Virus record (IMG/VR): IMGVR_UViG_3300017917_001937
Span: 1 to 48,037 of that record
Source: a virus
Strand: one strand, 5' to 3'
DNA length: 48,037 bases
Positions 32,111 through 40,317 of the stretch are shown here, in pieces. Position 1 is the first letter of the stretch, and every line of letters starts with the position of its first letter. The position numbers and the translations under genes are program-made. Under the pieces are notes generated by a model, which was not told where the DNA came from, did not search any database, and worked only from the letters and a program-made list of their open reading frames with translations.

Positions 32111-33490
32111 GTGAGTATAATTCAAGCTGTTCAAGCCGCAGTAGCAGGGGGAGGCGGACCTCCCCCGCCCCCACCTACATTGAATAATTATTTTTTTCAA
32201 GGAGCAAGTACTGCTTGGGGCACACAAAGTCAGTCGCCGACTCCAGCTAATCAGGACACACGATATCCTAACGGAGCTACTAATCAGGCATTATATTTTA
32301 ACGGATTAACTTGGACATTATCGCAGAGCTTAGGTTTGTGTAATGAAATAGAAGTTGATATGTGGATATATCCTGCCGCCAACAACTGCATAATAATGAC
32401 TGAACAAGATAACACTGTTGAAAATACTGGCTATACGTATGTCATGCTAGAGATTGACAGTAGCAATCAAATACGAGCACGCAGTTGGCCGCAAAATGGA
32501 GGTAGTGCTTTAATTAGCGCACCTATTACACTAAATGCATGGCATCATGTTTATTTCCGTCATAGCGGCGGAATAGCAAGATTAGAAGTTGATGGAGCAC
32601 TATCAGGCACTGATATATACGATAGAGGTGCTCCAGGAACAACATACTTAGGCATTGGAACATTCTCACAAACAGGAATTACATCCAGTAGTAGATTTCA
32701 AGGTAAAGTGGACAGTGTGCAATTTAGAAGTTATAACTTTGTGGGCAGCAGCTGGGCTGGTAGCAATTTCCAGTATCGTCCATCTTTAATGGTTGAATTA
32801 GATGCCAATAACGGCAGTGCATACAACCAAAACAATCCAACTGTATGGAACGATACTAGCGGCAACGGATACAATGCTACACTTTATAATTCTCCTACAT
32901 ACTATAGCGCCGGTCCTAATTATTTTACCTTTGATCGCAACAGTTTGCAGTATGGCTTAGTACCAAATATAGGTAACTTGCCTAGATTTACTGTAGAAGG
33001 ATTGTTTAGGATATCGGAACCATACACTAATATTAGATCTACGGCGGTAGTGGCCACAGTATTTGATTTAGCAGACGATGCTAATATTGACTATGGCTAT
33101 GTTAATTATTGCATTGGCACTAACGGCAACGCGGAGTTTAATGCTTATTGGTATGGGCAGTTTTTTGATGGTGCGCTATGGAGACAACCAAACGCAGGAT
33201 TTGTAGGATACTCAAATACTTGGTTCCATGCTGTAGTAACTTACGATGGCGAAACACTACGATTCTATAAAAATGGTACACAGATTGGTTCTAGTGTTCT
33301 TTATTCAACTCCTCAGGCCAATGGCGGACCTGTTCGTATAGCTCGTCGTTGGGATGGGTACGATAATCAGTCTGACAACTATTTCCCAGGAGATATTGGT
33401 ATAGTGCGTATCTGGGCCAACGCTATGAGTCCCGGTGATGTTCAACAGCGTTATGCTGCGGCTGTTAATTTGGGTTACCCTGGGATCTAA
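32111..33490 (+). CDS. LamG/concanavalin-like adhesin
   Basis: 459 residues from GTG 32111, with AAGGAG upstream. A short helix is followed by GGGGPPPPPP, a flexible joint. Two LamG-type domains follow. The first (about 45-215) has ITLNAWHHVYFRHSGG and VDGALSG. The second (about 230-459) has NTWFHAVVTYDGETLRFYKN and MSPGDVQQRY. Such folds bind glycans, so this is probably a host-recognition protein of the fibre. It converges on the minus-strand QueC-like gene with a 26-base overlap. Confidence 0.84.
   Translation: MSIIQAVQAAVAGGGGPPPPPPTLNNYFFQGASTAWGTQSQSPTPANQDTRYPNGATNQALYFNGLTWTLSQSLGLCNEIEVDMWIYPAANNCIIMTEQDNTVENTGYTYVMLEIDSSNQIRARSWPQNGGSALISAPITLNAWHHVYFRHSGGIARLEVDGALSGTDIYDRGAPGTTYLGIGTFSQTGITSSSRFQGKVDSVQFRSYNFVGSSWAGSNFQYRPSLMVELDANNGSAYNQNNPTVWNDTSGNGYNATLYNSPTYYSAGPNYFTFDRNSLQYGLVPNIGNLPRFTVEGLFRISEPYTNIRSTAVVATVFDLADDANIDYGYVNYCIGTNGNAEFNAYWYGQFFDGALWRQPNAGFVGYSNTWFHAVVTYDGETLRFYKNGTQIGSSVLYSTPQANGGPVRIARRWDGYDNQSDNYFPGDIGIVRIWANAMSPGDVQQRYAAAVNLGYPGI
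32147..32166 (+). other. GC-rich hairpin in early coding sequence
   Basis: GGGGGAGG at 32147-32154 pairs with CCTCCCCC at 32159-32166 around a 4-base loop, 36 bases after the GTG start. It encodes the Gly-to-Pro joint and could slow ribosomes. Confidence 0.6.
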
Positions 33491-34076
33491 TGCCCTGTGC
33501 TGTTAGTTCGCGGCAACTGTGGCAGTACCCACAGGGTTTAATTGTTGTTTCTGTATATTGCGGAGTACGACAACTCCAAAACAGATTGCGTAGCGACTCT
33601 GGTAGCATACGATAAATTTCTATTTTAGTAGCGTTCATTACTGGGTATATCTTTTCTGCAGCGGTAAATGCTGAAAAAATTTTGTTGGCACGAAATCTGC
33701 GTTCTTCTAATCTTTGATTAGCGTCGTTAGCGGTCATGCCCATAGCTACTTTTTTAATCTTGGGGTCATTGTAACAAATAAAGCCAGCAAAGAAGTTCAT
33801 AGTATCTGTGTCGTAGAGAAATCCTGTGCCTATGTGCGGCCCGCGCATTTCGCTGTCAGTGTATTCAAAATCATAGCCTAGTCTGCGTATTTCTGCTAAG
33901 GCTAGATCTACAGCAATAGCTTCGGCTCTAGCACGATTTTCTACATTATGATTATGCACGTGATGTATATGCAAATCGTAATGTTTATATAATGGATTAG
34001 TAAGTATCGTCCATACTGTGCCTAGACTGTCTAAGCCTCCTGAATACATAACTAAAATTTTGTCTCGCGATTCCAT
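33465..34076 (-). CDS. QueC-like PP-loop ATPase
   Basis: 203 residues. The PP-loop SGGLDS is at 12-17. MGMTANDANQRLEERR corresponds to the QueC GxxxxDxxxYxD region. The C-terminus has FWSCR, then PCGYCHSCRE (Cys169, 182, 185, 188), the zinc site of 7-cyano-7-deazaguanine synthases. QueC makes preQ0 from CDG for tRNA queuosine or for 7-deazaguanine DNA modification in phages. No FolE, QueD, QueE or transglycosylase is in the window. The next minus-strand gene upstream overlaps by 25 bases. Confidence 0.76.
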   Translation of the reverse strand: MESRDKILVMYSGGLDSLGTVWTILTNPLYKHYDLHIHHVHNHNVENRARAEAIAVDLALAEIRRLGYDFEYTDSEMRGPHIGTGFLYDTDTMNFFAGFICYNDPKIKKVAMGMTANDANQRLEERRFRANKIFSAFTAAEKIYPVMNATKIEIYRMLPESLRNLFWSCRTPQYTETTIKPCGYCHSCRELTAQGIRSQGNPN

Positions 34077-34501
34077 ATATAAAATGTATAAATTTCGTTA
34101 ATTGGATGTTCTAGAGGTCGGGGTGTTAGATCATTAGCTCTAGGAAAATATACAGCATAACGAGTTGTCCAATTGGGGTTTAAAAAAGCACGAGCGACAA
34201 ATCTTGAGCAATTGGGTAGCACAGTTGAAAGCAATCGTTCTGCAAATTCTTTTCCGTAGGCCAAGCCACCATCTAGTATTATGGTATCCCACGGTTCGTC
34301 TAAACTAAACCAATTTCGCTGTTTAATTTTTGGATCCGGATACCTTGGTTCTAAGTCCCATGCTTCGGTTGCTAAAGGTAACAGTTGTTTTGTACTGCCT
34401 AATAGTAGAACTCGCCCTGTGCAATAACGTGCAAATATTTGATAATCGTCATCATTGGGTGCCGCGGGCCATTTTAATGTAGTCCAAAAGTTGTTGGTCA
34501 T
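34052..34501 (-). CDS. small Rossmann/methyltransferase-like protein
   Basis: 149 residues on the minus strand. RVLLLGSTKQLLPLATEAWD resembles strand beta1 and the following loop of class I methyltransferases, and WDTIILDGGLAYG resembles the motif IV region. The usual GxGxG is replaced by GSTKQL, and the protein is short. It could be a reduced methyltransferase-fold protein without activity. Operon partner of the QueC-like gene by 25-base overlap. Confidence 0.6.
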   Translation of the reverse strand: MTNNFWTTLKWPAAPNDDDYQIFARYCTGRVLLLGSTKQLLPLATEAWDLEPRYPDPKIKQRNWFSLDEPWDTIILDGGLAYGKEFAERLLSTVLPNCSRFVARAFLNPNWTTRYAVYFPRANDLTPRPLEHPINEIYTFYIWNRETKF

Positions 34502-34517
34502 GTGGTATTTAATTAAG

Positions 34518-34546
34518 TTGTTAGTGTATAAAATTTAATATATAAT
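34518..34546 (+). promoter_or_regulatory. sigma70-type promoter giving a leaderless primase mRNA
   Basis: TTGTTA at 34518-34523, 17-base spacer, TATAAT at 34541-34546. Six bases separate the -10 from ATG 34553, the same geometry as at 15571-15583. Confidence 0.75.
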
Positions 34547-34552
34547 AATGCG

Positions 34553-35581
34553 ATGCTGACTACGATTCAAGATTCCGTAATGCAACTATTGCCCGCTCGA
34601 AAGAAAACGGGCCAAAACGGATGGATATCTTTTAACGCACCTTGTTGTGTTCATAACGGCGAAACCGCTGATACTCGTGGTCGAGGTGGTGTTAAAACAA
34701 ATAACGGATCTATAAGTTACCATTGTTTTAACTGCGGATTCAAGGCCAGTTTTGTCCCCGGCAGACATTTAACGTTTAAATTTCGTAAGTTATTGTCCTG
34801 GTTAGGTGCCGACGATTTAACTGTACGCCGCTTAGTAATTGATGCAGTCAGATTAAAAGATCTAGTTGCACCTGAAGAGTTAGAACAAGAACCCGTAGAA
34901 GAAATAAAATACGAAGCAAGAACATTACCAGAAGGTGCTGTAAGTTTTAACGAGTGGCGCACCTACCTAACAGTACAAGGAGACGATTATGTGGTTCCTG
35001 ATTATTTAGGGCATGCAGTTGCATACATAGGCAACAGAAAAATTGATATGCACAAATATCAATTCTATATTACAGATAACGAAGCATATAATCTGCATCG
35101 TAGAGTAATAATTCCATATTACTATCGCGGCGAACTAGTAGGATATACAGCTAGAGCAATGTCAGACGATATTAAACCCAAGTATTGGTCAAATCATCCT
35201 GCTGACTTTGTGTTTAACTTGGATAATCAAAAATCTGATAGTAAATTTGTAATAGTTTGTGAAGGGCCATTTGATGCCATGAGTGTGGATGGCGTTAGTG
35301 TGAGCGGCGCTGAAATATCAGACACGCAAGTTGAACAAATAGATAGATTACAACGTGAAGTAATTGTAGTACCCGACACAGACCGAGCCGGCCGAAAACT
35401 AATTGATCGCGCCGTAGAAGCAGGATGGACTGTAAGTTTTCCAGTCTGGCAGGAAACCTGCAAAGATGTCAACGAAGCTGTAGTCAAGTACGGTAAGTTA
35501 TTTGTTCTTAAAAGTATATTAGCGGCTAGAGAATCAAGTCGTTTAAAAATTGAGTTAAAAAAGAAAAAACTATATAATTAA
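34553..35581 (+). CDS. DNA primase (T4 gp61-like)
   Basis: 342 residues. Zinc-binding domain: APCCVHNGE (Cys31, Cys32, His34) and YHCFNCGF (Cys58, Cys61). TOPRIM core: VIVCEGPFDAMS (catalytic Glu) and VVPDTDRAGRKL (DxD). A DVNEAV motif follows. This domain order is that of DnaG-type phage primases, which make RNA primers for lagging-strand synthesis. No ribosome site is present, and the promoter's -10 ends 6 bases before the ATG. The helicase gene follows four bases after its stop. Confidence 0.92.
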   Translation: MLTTIQDSVMQLLPARKKTGQNGWISFNAPCCVHNGETADTRGRGGVKTNNGSISYHCFNCGFKASFVPGRHLTFKFRKLLSWLGADDLTVRRLVIDAVRLKDLVAPEELEQEPVEEIKYEARTLPEGAVSFNEWRTYLTVQGDDYVVPDYLGHAVAYIGNRKIDMHKYQFYITDNEAYNLHRRVIIPYYYRGELVGYTARAMSDDIKPKYWSNHPADFVFNLDNQKSDSKFVIVCEGPFDAMSVDGVSVSGAEISDTQVEQIDRLQREVIVVPDTDRAGRKLIDRAVEAGWTVSFPVWQETCKDVNEAVVKYGKLFVLKSILAARESSRLKIELKKKKLYN

Positions 35582-35584
35582 ACA

Positions 35585-37024
35585 ATGATTAAAGATTACA
35601 GCACTGAAATTCAAAAATTATTTCTAGAAATGATGTTGCATGATGCAACTATGTACGTGCGTGTACAAAATATTTATAATCCAGAAAACTTTGATCGCAG
35701 TCTTAGATCTGTCGCAGAGTTAATTAAAAAACACAGCGACGACTATAAGACTTTGCCTACTAGGGATCAAGTCAAAGCAATTACTGGAGTAGAACTGCGC
35801 GAAGTTCCTGATATTCGAGATGGTCATCAAGAATGGTTCATGACTGAGTTTGAAAGCTTTAGCCGTAGACAAGAACTAGAGCGGGCAATCTTAAAAGCAG
35901 CAGACATGATTGAAAAAGGTGAGTATGACCCTGTTGAAAAACTAATCAAGGATGCCGTACATATCAGTCTGACCAAAGACATGGGCACAGATTACTTTAG
36001 TGATCCTAAAGCTCGTATTGACAAATACTTTAACTCCGGAGGACAAGTAAGTACTGGGTGGCCGCAACTAGACAAACTGTTATACGGTGGATTCAGTCGT
36101 GGCGAACTAAACATCTTTGCTGGTGGATCGGGGTCGGGTAAATCTTTAGTTATGATGAATATTGCGCTAAGTTGGCTACAGCAAGGACTAAGCGGTGTTT
36201 ATATTACACTAGAACTTAGTGAAGAACTTGTCGGCTTGCGTACAGATGCAATGTTAACTAGTACCAGCACAAAAGATATTCGCAAAGATGTAGATACAAC
36301 TACAATGAAAGTTCGTTTAGTTAGTAAGAAATCTGGGCATTATCAGATTAAAGGATTGCCAGCACAGAGCAATATCAATGATATCCGGGCTTACTTGAAA
36401 GAATATCAAATTCAAACAGGACACAAAGTTGATTTTATGATGATTGACTACTTAGACTTGTTAATGCCAGTTAGTGCAAAAGTCAGTCCTAACGACTTGT
36501 TTGTTAAGGACAAGTATGTGTCTGAAGAATTGCGTAACCTAGCTAAAGAACTCAATGTGTTAATGGTTACAGCATCACAGTTGAACCGTAGTGCTGTTGA
36601 AGAAATTGAATTTGACCATAGCCATATTAGTGGTGGTATCAGTAAAATTAACACAGCAGATAATGTATTTGGTATCTTTACAAGCAGGGCAATGCGCGAA
36701 CGCGGCAAGTATCAAATTCAGTGTATGAAATCGCGTAGTAGTACAGGTGTTGGTCAAAAGGTTGATCTAGAGTATGATATTGAAACCATGCGTATCACTG
36801 ACGCCGGCGGCGACAATAACGACAGCGGATTTAGAAGCACAGGCAGTCAAATCATGGATCAAATTAAAGCAAAAAGTACTACTAGTGCAGAGGGAAGTAA
36901 TGCCGCACCATTCATCAAAGCGACTCCAAAACCCGGATTTGATATAGAAAACAAGGTTAATGCAACTGTTGACAGTACCAAACTCAAAAGCATGCTAGCA
37001 AGCCTTAAAACCAAATCAGAATAA
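35585..37024 (+). CDS. replicative DNA helicase (T4 gp41, DnaB-like)
   Basis: 479 residues. An N-terminal helical domain of about 150 residues leads into the RecA-like core: GGSGSGKS (Walker A, 180-187), YITLELSEE, MMIDYLDLL (Walker B), VTASQLNRS and a basic MKSRSSTG motif. The order fits DnaB/gp41 hexameric helicases that move 5' to 3' and recruit primase. The C-terminal 90 residues are polar and low-complexity. Directly follows primase, as expected for a primosome pair. Confidence 0.93.
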   Translation: MIKDYSTEIQKLFLEMMLHDATMYVRVQNIYNPENFDRSLRSVAELIKKHSDDYKTLPTRDQVKAITGVELREVPDIRDGHQEWFMTEFESFSRRQELERAILKAADMIEKGEYDPVEKLIKDAVHISLTKDMGTDYFSDPKARIDKYFNSGGQVSTGWPQLDKLLYGGFSRGELNIFAGGSGSGKSLVMMNIALSWLQQGLSGVYITLELSEELVGLRTDAMLTSTSTKDIRKDVDTTTMKVRLVSKKSGHYQIKGLPAQSNINDIRAYLKEYQIQTGHKVDFMMIDYLDLLMPVSAKVSPNDLFVKDKYVSEELRNLAKELNVLMVTASQLNRSAVEEIEFDHSHISGGISKINTADNVFGIFTSRAMRERGKYQIQCMKSRSSTGVGQKVDLEYDIETMRITDAGGDNNDSGFRSTGSQIMDQIKAKSTTSAEGSNAAPFIKATPKPGFDIENKVNATVDSTKLKSMLASLKTKSE

Positions 37025-37027
37025 ATA
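37020..37027 (+). promoter_or_regulatory. T4-type late promoter-like motif
   Basis: AATAAATA overlapping the helicase stop codon, 19 bases before TTG 37047; it could start the virion block. Confidence 0.48.
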
Positions 37028-37046
37028 TCTAATAACGGAGTAGATT

Positions 37047-37289
37047 TTGCAAAAGCGTACTCGTAGTATTCTTGACGAACTTGCCCACTTGCCTGTCAGT
37101 AAAGACAGGGAAAATTTAGTGGAGAGTCGTGCTAGCCATGTGATTCAAGGTGCTATAAATTTGATCAATTATATCAAAGAGAATTACGATGCAGAACAAG
37201 CTGCAGAACTAGAGCGTAGATTACTTAACAGTATTCGTGCTCAAGACCCTGCTAAATTTACTCGCGGGGTCAGGAGATTCAAAGAGTGA
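37047..37289 (+). CDS. small helical virion-block protein
   Basis: 80 residues from TTG 37047, with CGGAGTAG upstream. Almost all helix (MQKRTRSILDELAHLPVSKD, ASHVIQGAINLINYIKEN, AELERRLLNSIRAQ). The pattern is familiar from T4-like marine phages next to capsid or DNA-packaging genes. Overlaps the next gene by 4 bases. Function unknown. Confidence 0.72.
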   Translation: MQKRTRSILDELAHLPVSKDRENLVESRASHVIQGAINLINYIKENYDAEQAAELERRLLNSIRAQDPAKFTRGVRRFKE

Positions 37290-37882
37290 AAATTAAAGAT
37301 GTAATAAACGAAGCAGGATTTTTAAAAAGTTTTGGTACTGGGATGCTTCCAACAACCATGCAAACTGTTATTGGAGATATTAAAAAACCAACAAAAGGTC
37401 CCGACCCCACTGATATAGAACTAGCTCAAGCTGCATACGAAAAATTTGGTCCTGCACCCGGTAAAGAAAATCTAGGCTCAGTAGGCTGGCTCACCGATGA
37501 GCAGTTTCGCGAAAGAATAAATGCTGCCAAGGAAAAAGCATTACAAAATAAAAGAGCAGCAGAAAAATTCGCAAAGAAAACAGCACAGTCTGCAAAAGCT
37601 GCGGCACAGCAAACTGGTTCTCCTGCAGACATGCCTACTGCTACACCCACTAATATTCCGCAAGGACACAGAATTGTAGTACAAAACCCCCAAAGAAACG
37701 CCACTTTTTACAAATACCCAGATGGTCGTTGGACTGATGAATATGGTACTGTTATGCCTGCTGCTGCGCATGGCGCATTAGAACAAATCGCAGATACTGC
37801 CGGAAGGATGGAGCAAGTTCCTGGTTTAAAACCGGCCGCGGGTGTACGTGGCTTTAAACGAGGAGCTCGTCGTGCCAGGTAA
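37286..37882 (+). CDS. virion-type protein with capsid-targeting-like N-terminus
   Basis: 198 residues from GTG 37286. The N-terminus MKIKDVINEAG fits the basic-hydrophobic-Glu-Ala pattern of T4 capsid-targeting peptides. An Ala/Lys-rich helical middle follows (AAEKFAKKTAQSAKAAAQQT), then a small module with FYKYPDGRWTDEYGTV, and a strongly basic tail (RGFKRGARRAR). It could be an internal DNA-binding head protein, by inference. Overlaps both neighbours. Confidence 0.68.
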   Translation: MKIKDVINEAGFLKSFGTGMLPTTMQTVIGDIKKPTKGPDPTDIELAQAAYEKFGPAPGKENLGSVGWLTDEQFRERINAAKEKALQNKRAAEKFAKKTAQSAKAAAQQTGSPADMPTATPTNIPQGHRIVVQNPQRNATFYKYPDGRWTDEYGTVMPAAAHGALEQIADTAGRMEQVPGLKPAAGVRGFKRGARRAR

Positions 37883-38621
37883 ATTACTTGAAGGTGGTAA
37901 CATATTTAAAACTCCAGCTGGAGAGTCTCTTACACAACGAATACAACGAGAAAATGTTCCTGCAACTATCAAATGGATAGAATCAGTTACAGGAATATCT
38001 TTCCCTATAGAAACATGGTTAGGAACTACTGGAAGAAAATCCTCATCGGGCGACTTGGATTTAGCAGTAGACGAAACTAAAACAACTAAAGAAGATTTAA
38101 TTAACACTTTGTTGTCTCGCGGTGTAGATGCAAAAGATATAAAAAAATCCGGTGATAGTGTTCATATCAAAGCTCCAATAGCCGGAGACCCTAGTAACGG
38201 CTTTGTGCAAGCAGACTTGATGTTTGGTGATCCCGGTTGGCAAGCATTTAGCATGTCTGGTGCGCCCGAAGGGAGTAAACTTACCGGAATGAGCAGACAC
38301 GTGATTCTAGCCAGTATTGTATCATCATTGCATCCTGGACTAAAATGGAGTTACAAACACGGGCTAGTTGACCGGGTTACAAATCACACAGTGGATGGCG
38401 GCAAAACAGCTAAAAAATTAAGCGATATTACAGGAATTCCTGTTGAAAAACTGAATACAGCCGATGATATTCTAGACGCCATAAGTAAACGCCCTAATTA
38501 TGAACAGCTGATTGCAGCAGCGAGAGAAACGTTAGCTAAAAGTAATATTCAACTGCCCGAAGCGGCTCCAGCACCCGGATCTGCTGCTTGGTTCAGAACA
38601 TACTCGGACAAGTTTGTATAA
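37872..38621 (+). CDS. nucleotidyltransferase-fold (pol-beta-like) protein
   Basis: 249 residues from GTG 37872, chosen because AGGAG at 37861-37865 lies six bases upstream. LGTTGRKSSSGDLDLAVD (50-67) matches the GSxxxGxxxxSDhDhxh start of pol-beta-type nucleotidyltransferases, with Asp61 and Asp63. FVQADLMFGD (111-120) offers the third acid. The helical C-terminal half fits an added domain. It should transfer a nucleotide to a protein, RNA or small molecule. The following gene is a ligase-like protein overlapping by one base. Confidence 0.72.
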   Translation: MPGKLLEGGNIFKTPAGESLTQRIQRENVPATIKWIESVTGISFPIETWLGTTGRKSSSGDLDLAVDETKTTKEDLINTLLSRGVDAKDIKKSGDSVHIKAPIAGDPSNGFVQADLMFGDPGWQAFSMSGAPEGSKLTGMSRHVILASIVSSLHPGLKWSYKHGLVDRVTNHTVDGGKTAKKLSDITGIPVEKLNTADDILDAISKRPNYEQLIAAARETLAKSNIQLPEAAPAPGSAAWFRTYSDKFV

Positions 38622-39715
38622 TGCTATTAGAATTCATAACTACCCTAACCGAAGGCATACGAACTCCGCATCCGGAAGATTTTATTCTTAATGGCAGTGC
38701 TGCCGCCAATGATGCGATTGCAGGCATGTTATCGGCAGTATCTAACCCTAATATCGTTAGTATCAAGTGGGACGGTAGCCCTGCAATTATATTTGGTCGT
38801 CGTACAGCCGATGGGCAGTTTACTATGAATTACAAAGAGTATATTGGAGTGCCTGGCGGTCAAGTGACGTCGGCACAAGAACTTTTAAATTTTTTCGCTC
38901 AACATGGTAAAAACATGGATGTGGCCCAAAAATTAGCCAGCATGTTTAATGCGGTAGCCAGCATTGTTCCTTCGAGCTTTCGAGGATTCATACAAGGCGA
39001 TGTTATGTGGACTAGTCCAGTTAAAGAACAGCAAGGATATTACGTTTTTCAAGCCAATCCACATGGTGTAACTTATCGAGTAAAATCCAACAGCCCAATT
39101 GGCCAAGATATTAAAGGTCGCCCGTTTGGATTAGCAGTTCACACATATGGCACAGACGTAGTAAAAACAACCAAGGGCACCGAACTGCAAGATAAAACAT
39201 CTTTAGACGGCCTAGGTGGATTAACCGGAACTAACCAAAACATAACAATTTTCACTGGTACTATGAACACAAAATTTCGTTTAAAAGAACCAGTACAAAA
39301 AACAAAAGCAGCCAAATCCGCTGTACAAAAATTTATATCTCTAAACGGTGACGATTTTTTGTCCAATCTTACACAAACCACAGTGGCAAAATTGCAGACC
39401 TATTATAATAGAAAATACACAGGACAGTCTGTTGATGCAACTTGGTTACAAAAAAATTTAACAGCACCGCAATTTCAACTAGTAGCCACCGAGCAGAATC
39501 GCCCCGTAATGGAAGCAATGGATGCAGCGTATCGAGCAATTTACGAATTAAAACTAGCTATTTTAGCCCAACTTGAACCACAAGTAGCGGGGGTTGAACA
39601 ATACGTAGGCAATGTTCCCAAAGGTGAAGGATTTGTAATTAACACACCCAGCGGATTTATTAAACTAGTAAATCGCGGTGTATTTTCTACTGCAAATGTA
39701 CAGGGAAGATTGTAA
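38621..39715 (+). CDS. nucleic-acid ligase-like adenylyltransferase (DUF6267-like)
   Basis: 364 residues from ATG 38621 (TAATG overlap), preferred over an earlier ATG at 38588. SIKWDGSPAIIFGR (47-60) contains KxDG, the ligase motif I with Lys49 as the candidate AMP-bound residue. GFIQGDVMW (122-130) could be motif III, and EGFVINT with FIKLV near 339-352 resemble motifs IV and V. The pattern fits the DUF6267 family as I remember it. It may seal RNA or DNA, or modify ends. The N-terminus MLLEFITTLTEG has the acidic leader pattern of virion proteins. Confidence 0.72.
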   Translation: MLLEFITTLTEGIRTPHPEDFILNGSAAANDAIAGMLSAVSNPNIVSIKWDGSPAIIFGRRTADGQFTMNYKEYIGVPGGQVTSAQELLNFFAQHGKNMDVAQKLASMFNAVASIVPSSFRGFIQGDVMWTSPVKEQQGYYVFQANPHGVTYRVKSNSPIGQDIKGRPFGLAVHTYGTDVVKTTKGTELQDKTSLDGLGGLTGTNQNITIFTGTMNTKFRLKEPVQKTKAAKSAVQKFISLNGDDFLSNLTQTTVAKLQTYYNRKYTGQSVDATWLQKNLTAPQFQLVATEQNRPVMEAMDAAYRAIYELKLAILAQLEPQVAGVEQYVGNVPKGEGFVINTPSGFIKLVNRGVFSTANVQGRL

Positions 39716-39729
39716 TTTTTTCCAATCGA

Positions 39730-39788
39730 GCATAAATATTTGCATGCGTTAAACGCAAACAATTTAGGAGAAAAAAATGGCAATCGGA
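39730..39788 (+). repeat. duplicated late leader, copy A
   Basis: A 59-base block from the late motif to the fifth codon, matching 40259-40317 with about 4 mismatches. It contains CATAAATA, ACGCAAACAATTTAGGAG and ATGGCAATCGGA. Confidence 0.9.
39731..39738 (+). promoter_or_regulatory. T4-type late promoter
   Basis: CATAAATA followed by a 38-base leader with AGGAG. The duplication of this unit before the next monocistronic gene supports promoter function. Confidence 0.7.
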
Positions 39789-40208
39789 GTCCAAAGAGTA
39801 CACGGTGATTCACAAACAGTTAATAACGTTGGTGATGTTCTAACTAGAAACGCCAACGCTGTAATCATCAATACAGGTATCAACAGCCCAATCGAGGCTT
39901 TAAAGATCACTACACTAGGTGCTACTGCTAACCTAGCAGCGGAATTAAAAGGCCCAAGTGGCGCAGGTGTAGATGGAGCGGTTCATACACTATTAAAAGT
40001 GATCAGCGCAAATGCTACAATTTTAGCATACCAAGTTGATGCCAATGGTTCAACCGCACAACTAAGTGTTATCACTGAGCGCAGTTCGTGGGCAGACGCT
40101 GATCTACAAGTAGCTATTCGTTCGCTAGGTGGCAACATTGGTGCATACGGTAACGTATTCCCAGCACTAGCAACTGTATCGTCAACAGGCGGTATCAAAC
40201 TAGCTTAA
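39777..40208 (+). CDS. abundant-type virion protein A
   Basis: 143 residues, Ala/Gly/Thr-rich, no charged clusters. It begins MAIGVQRVHGDSQTVNNVGD and has ALKITTLGATANLAAELKGP. It is monocistronic, with its own late motif, an AGGAG-A7-ATG leader and a strong terminator: the arrangement of a heavily expressed structural protein such as a head decoration or tail protein. It shares the leader and first four residues, but little else, with the next gene. Confidence 0.72.
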   Translation: MAIGVQRVHGDSQTVNNVGDVLTRNANAVIINTGINSPIEALKITTLGATANLAAELKGPSGAGVDGAVHTLLKVISANATILAYQVDANGSTAQLSVITERSSWADADLQVAIRSLGGNIGAYGNVFPALATVSSTGGIKLA

Positions 40209-40224
40209 TTAAGTTAGGCAAAAT

Positions 40225-40251
40225 AAAAAAGCAGCTTCGGCTGCTTTTTTT
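40225..40251 (+). terminator. Rho-independent terminator with TTCG loop
   Basis: AGCAGC, TTCG, GCTGCT, then a T run, preceded by an A run. Its symmetry suggests function on both strands. Ends the transcript of the gene at 39777. Confidence 0.94.
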
Positions 40252-40258
40252 ATGACCA

Positions 40259-40317
40259 GCATAAATATTAACATGCGGTAGACGCAAACAATTTAGGAGA
40301 AAAAAATGGCAATCGGA
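40259..40317 (+). repeat. duplicated late leader, copy B
   Basis: The second copy of the 59-base late motif plus leader plus first codons described at 39730. Confidence 0.9.
40260..40267 (+). promoter_or_regulatory. T4-type late promoter
   Basis: CATAAATA in copy B, eight bases after the terminator T run ends. Confidence 0.7.
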
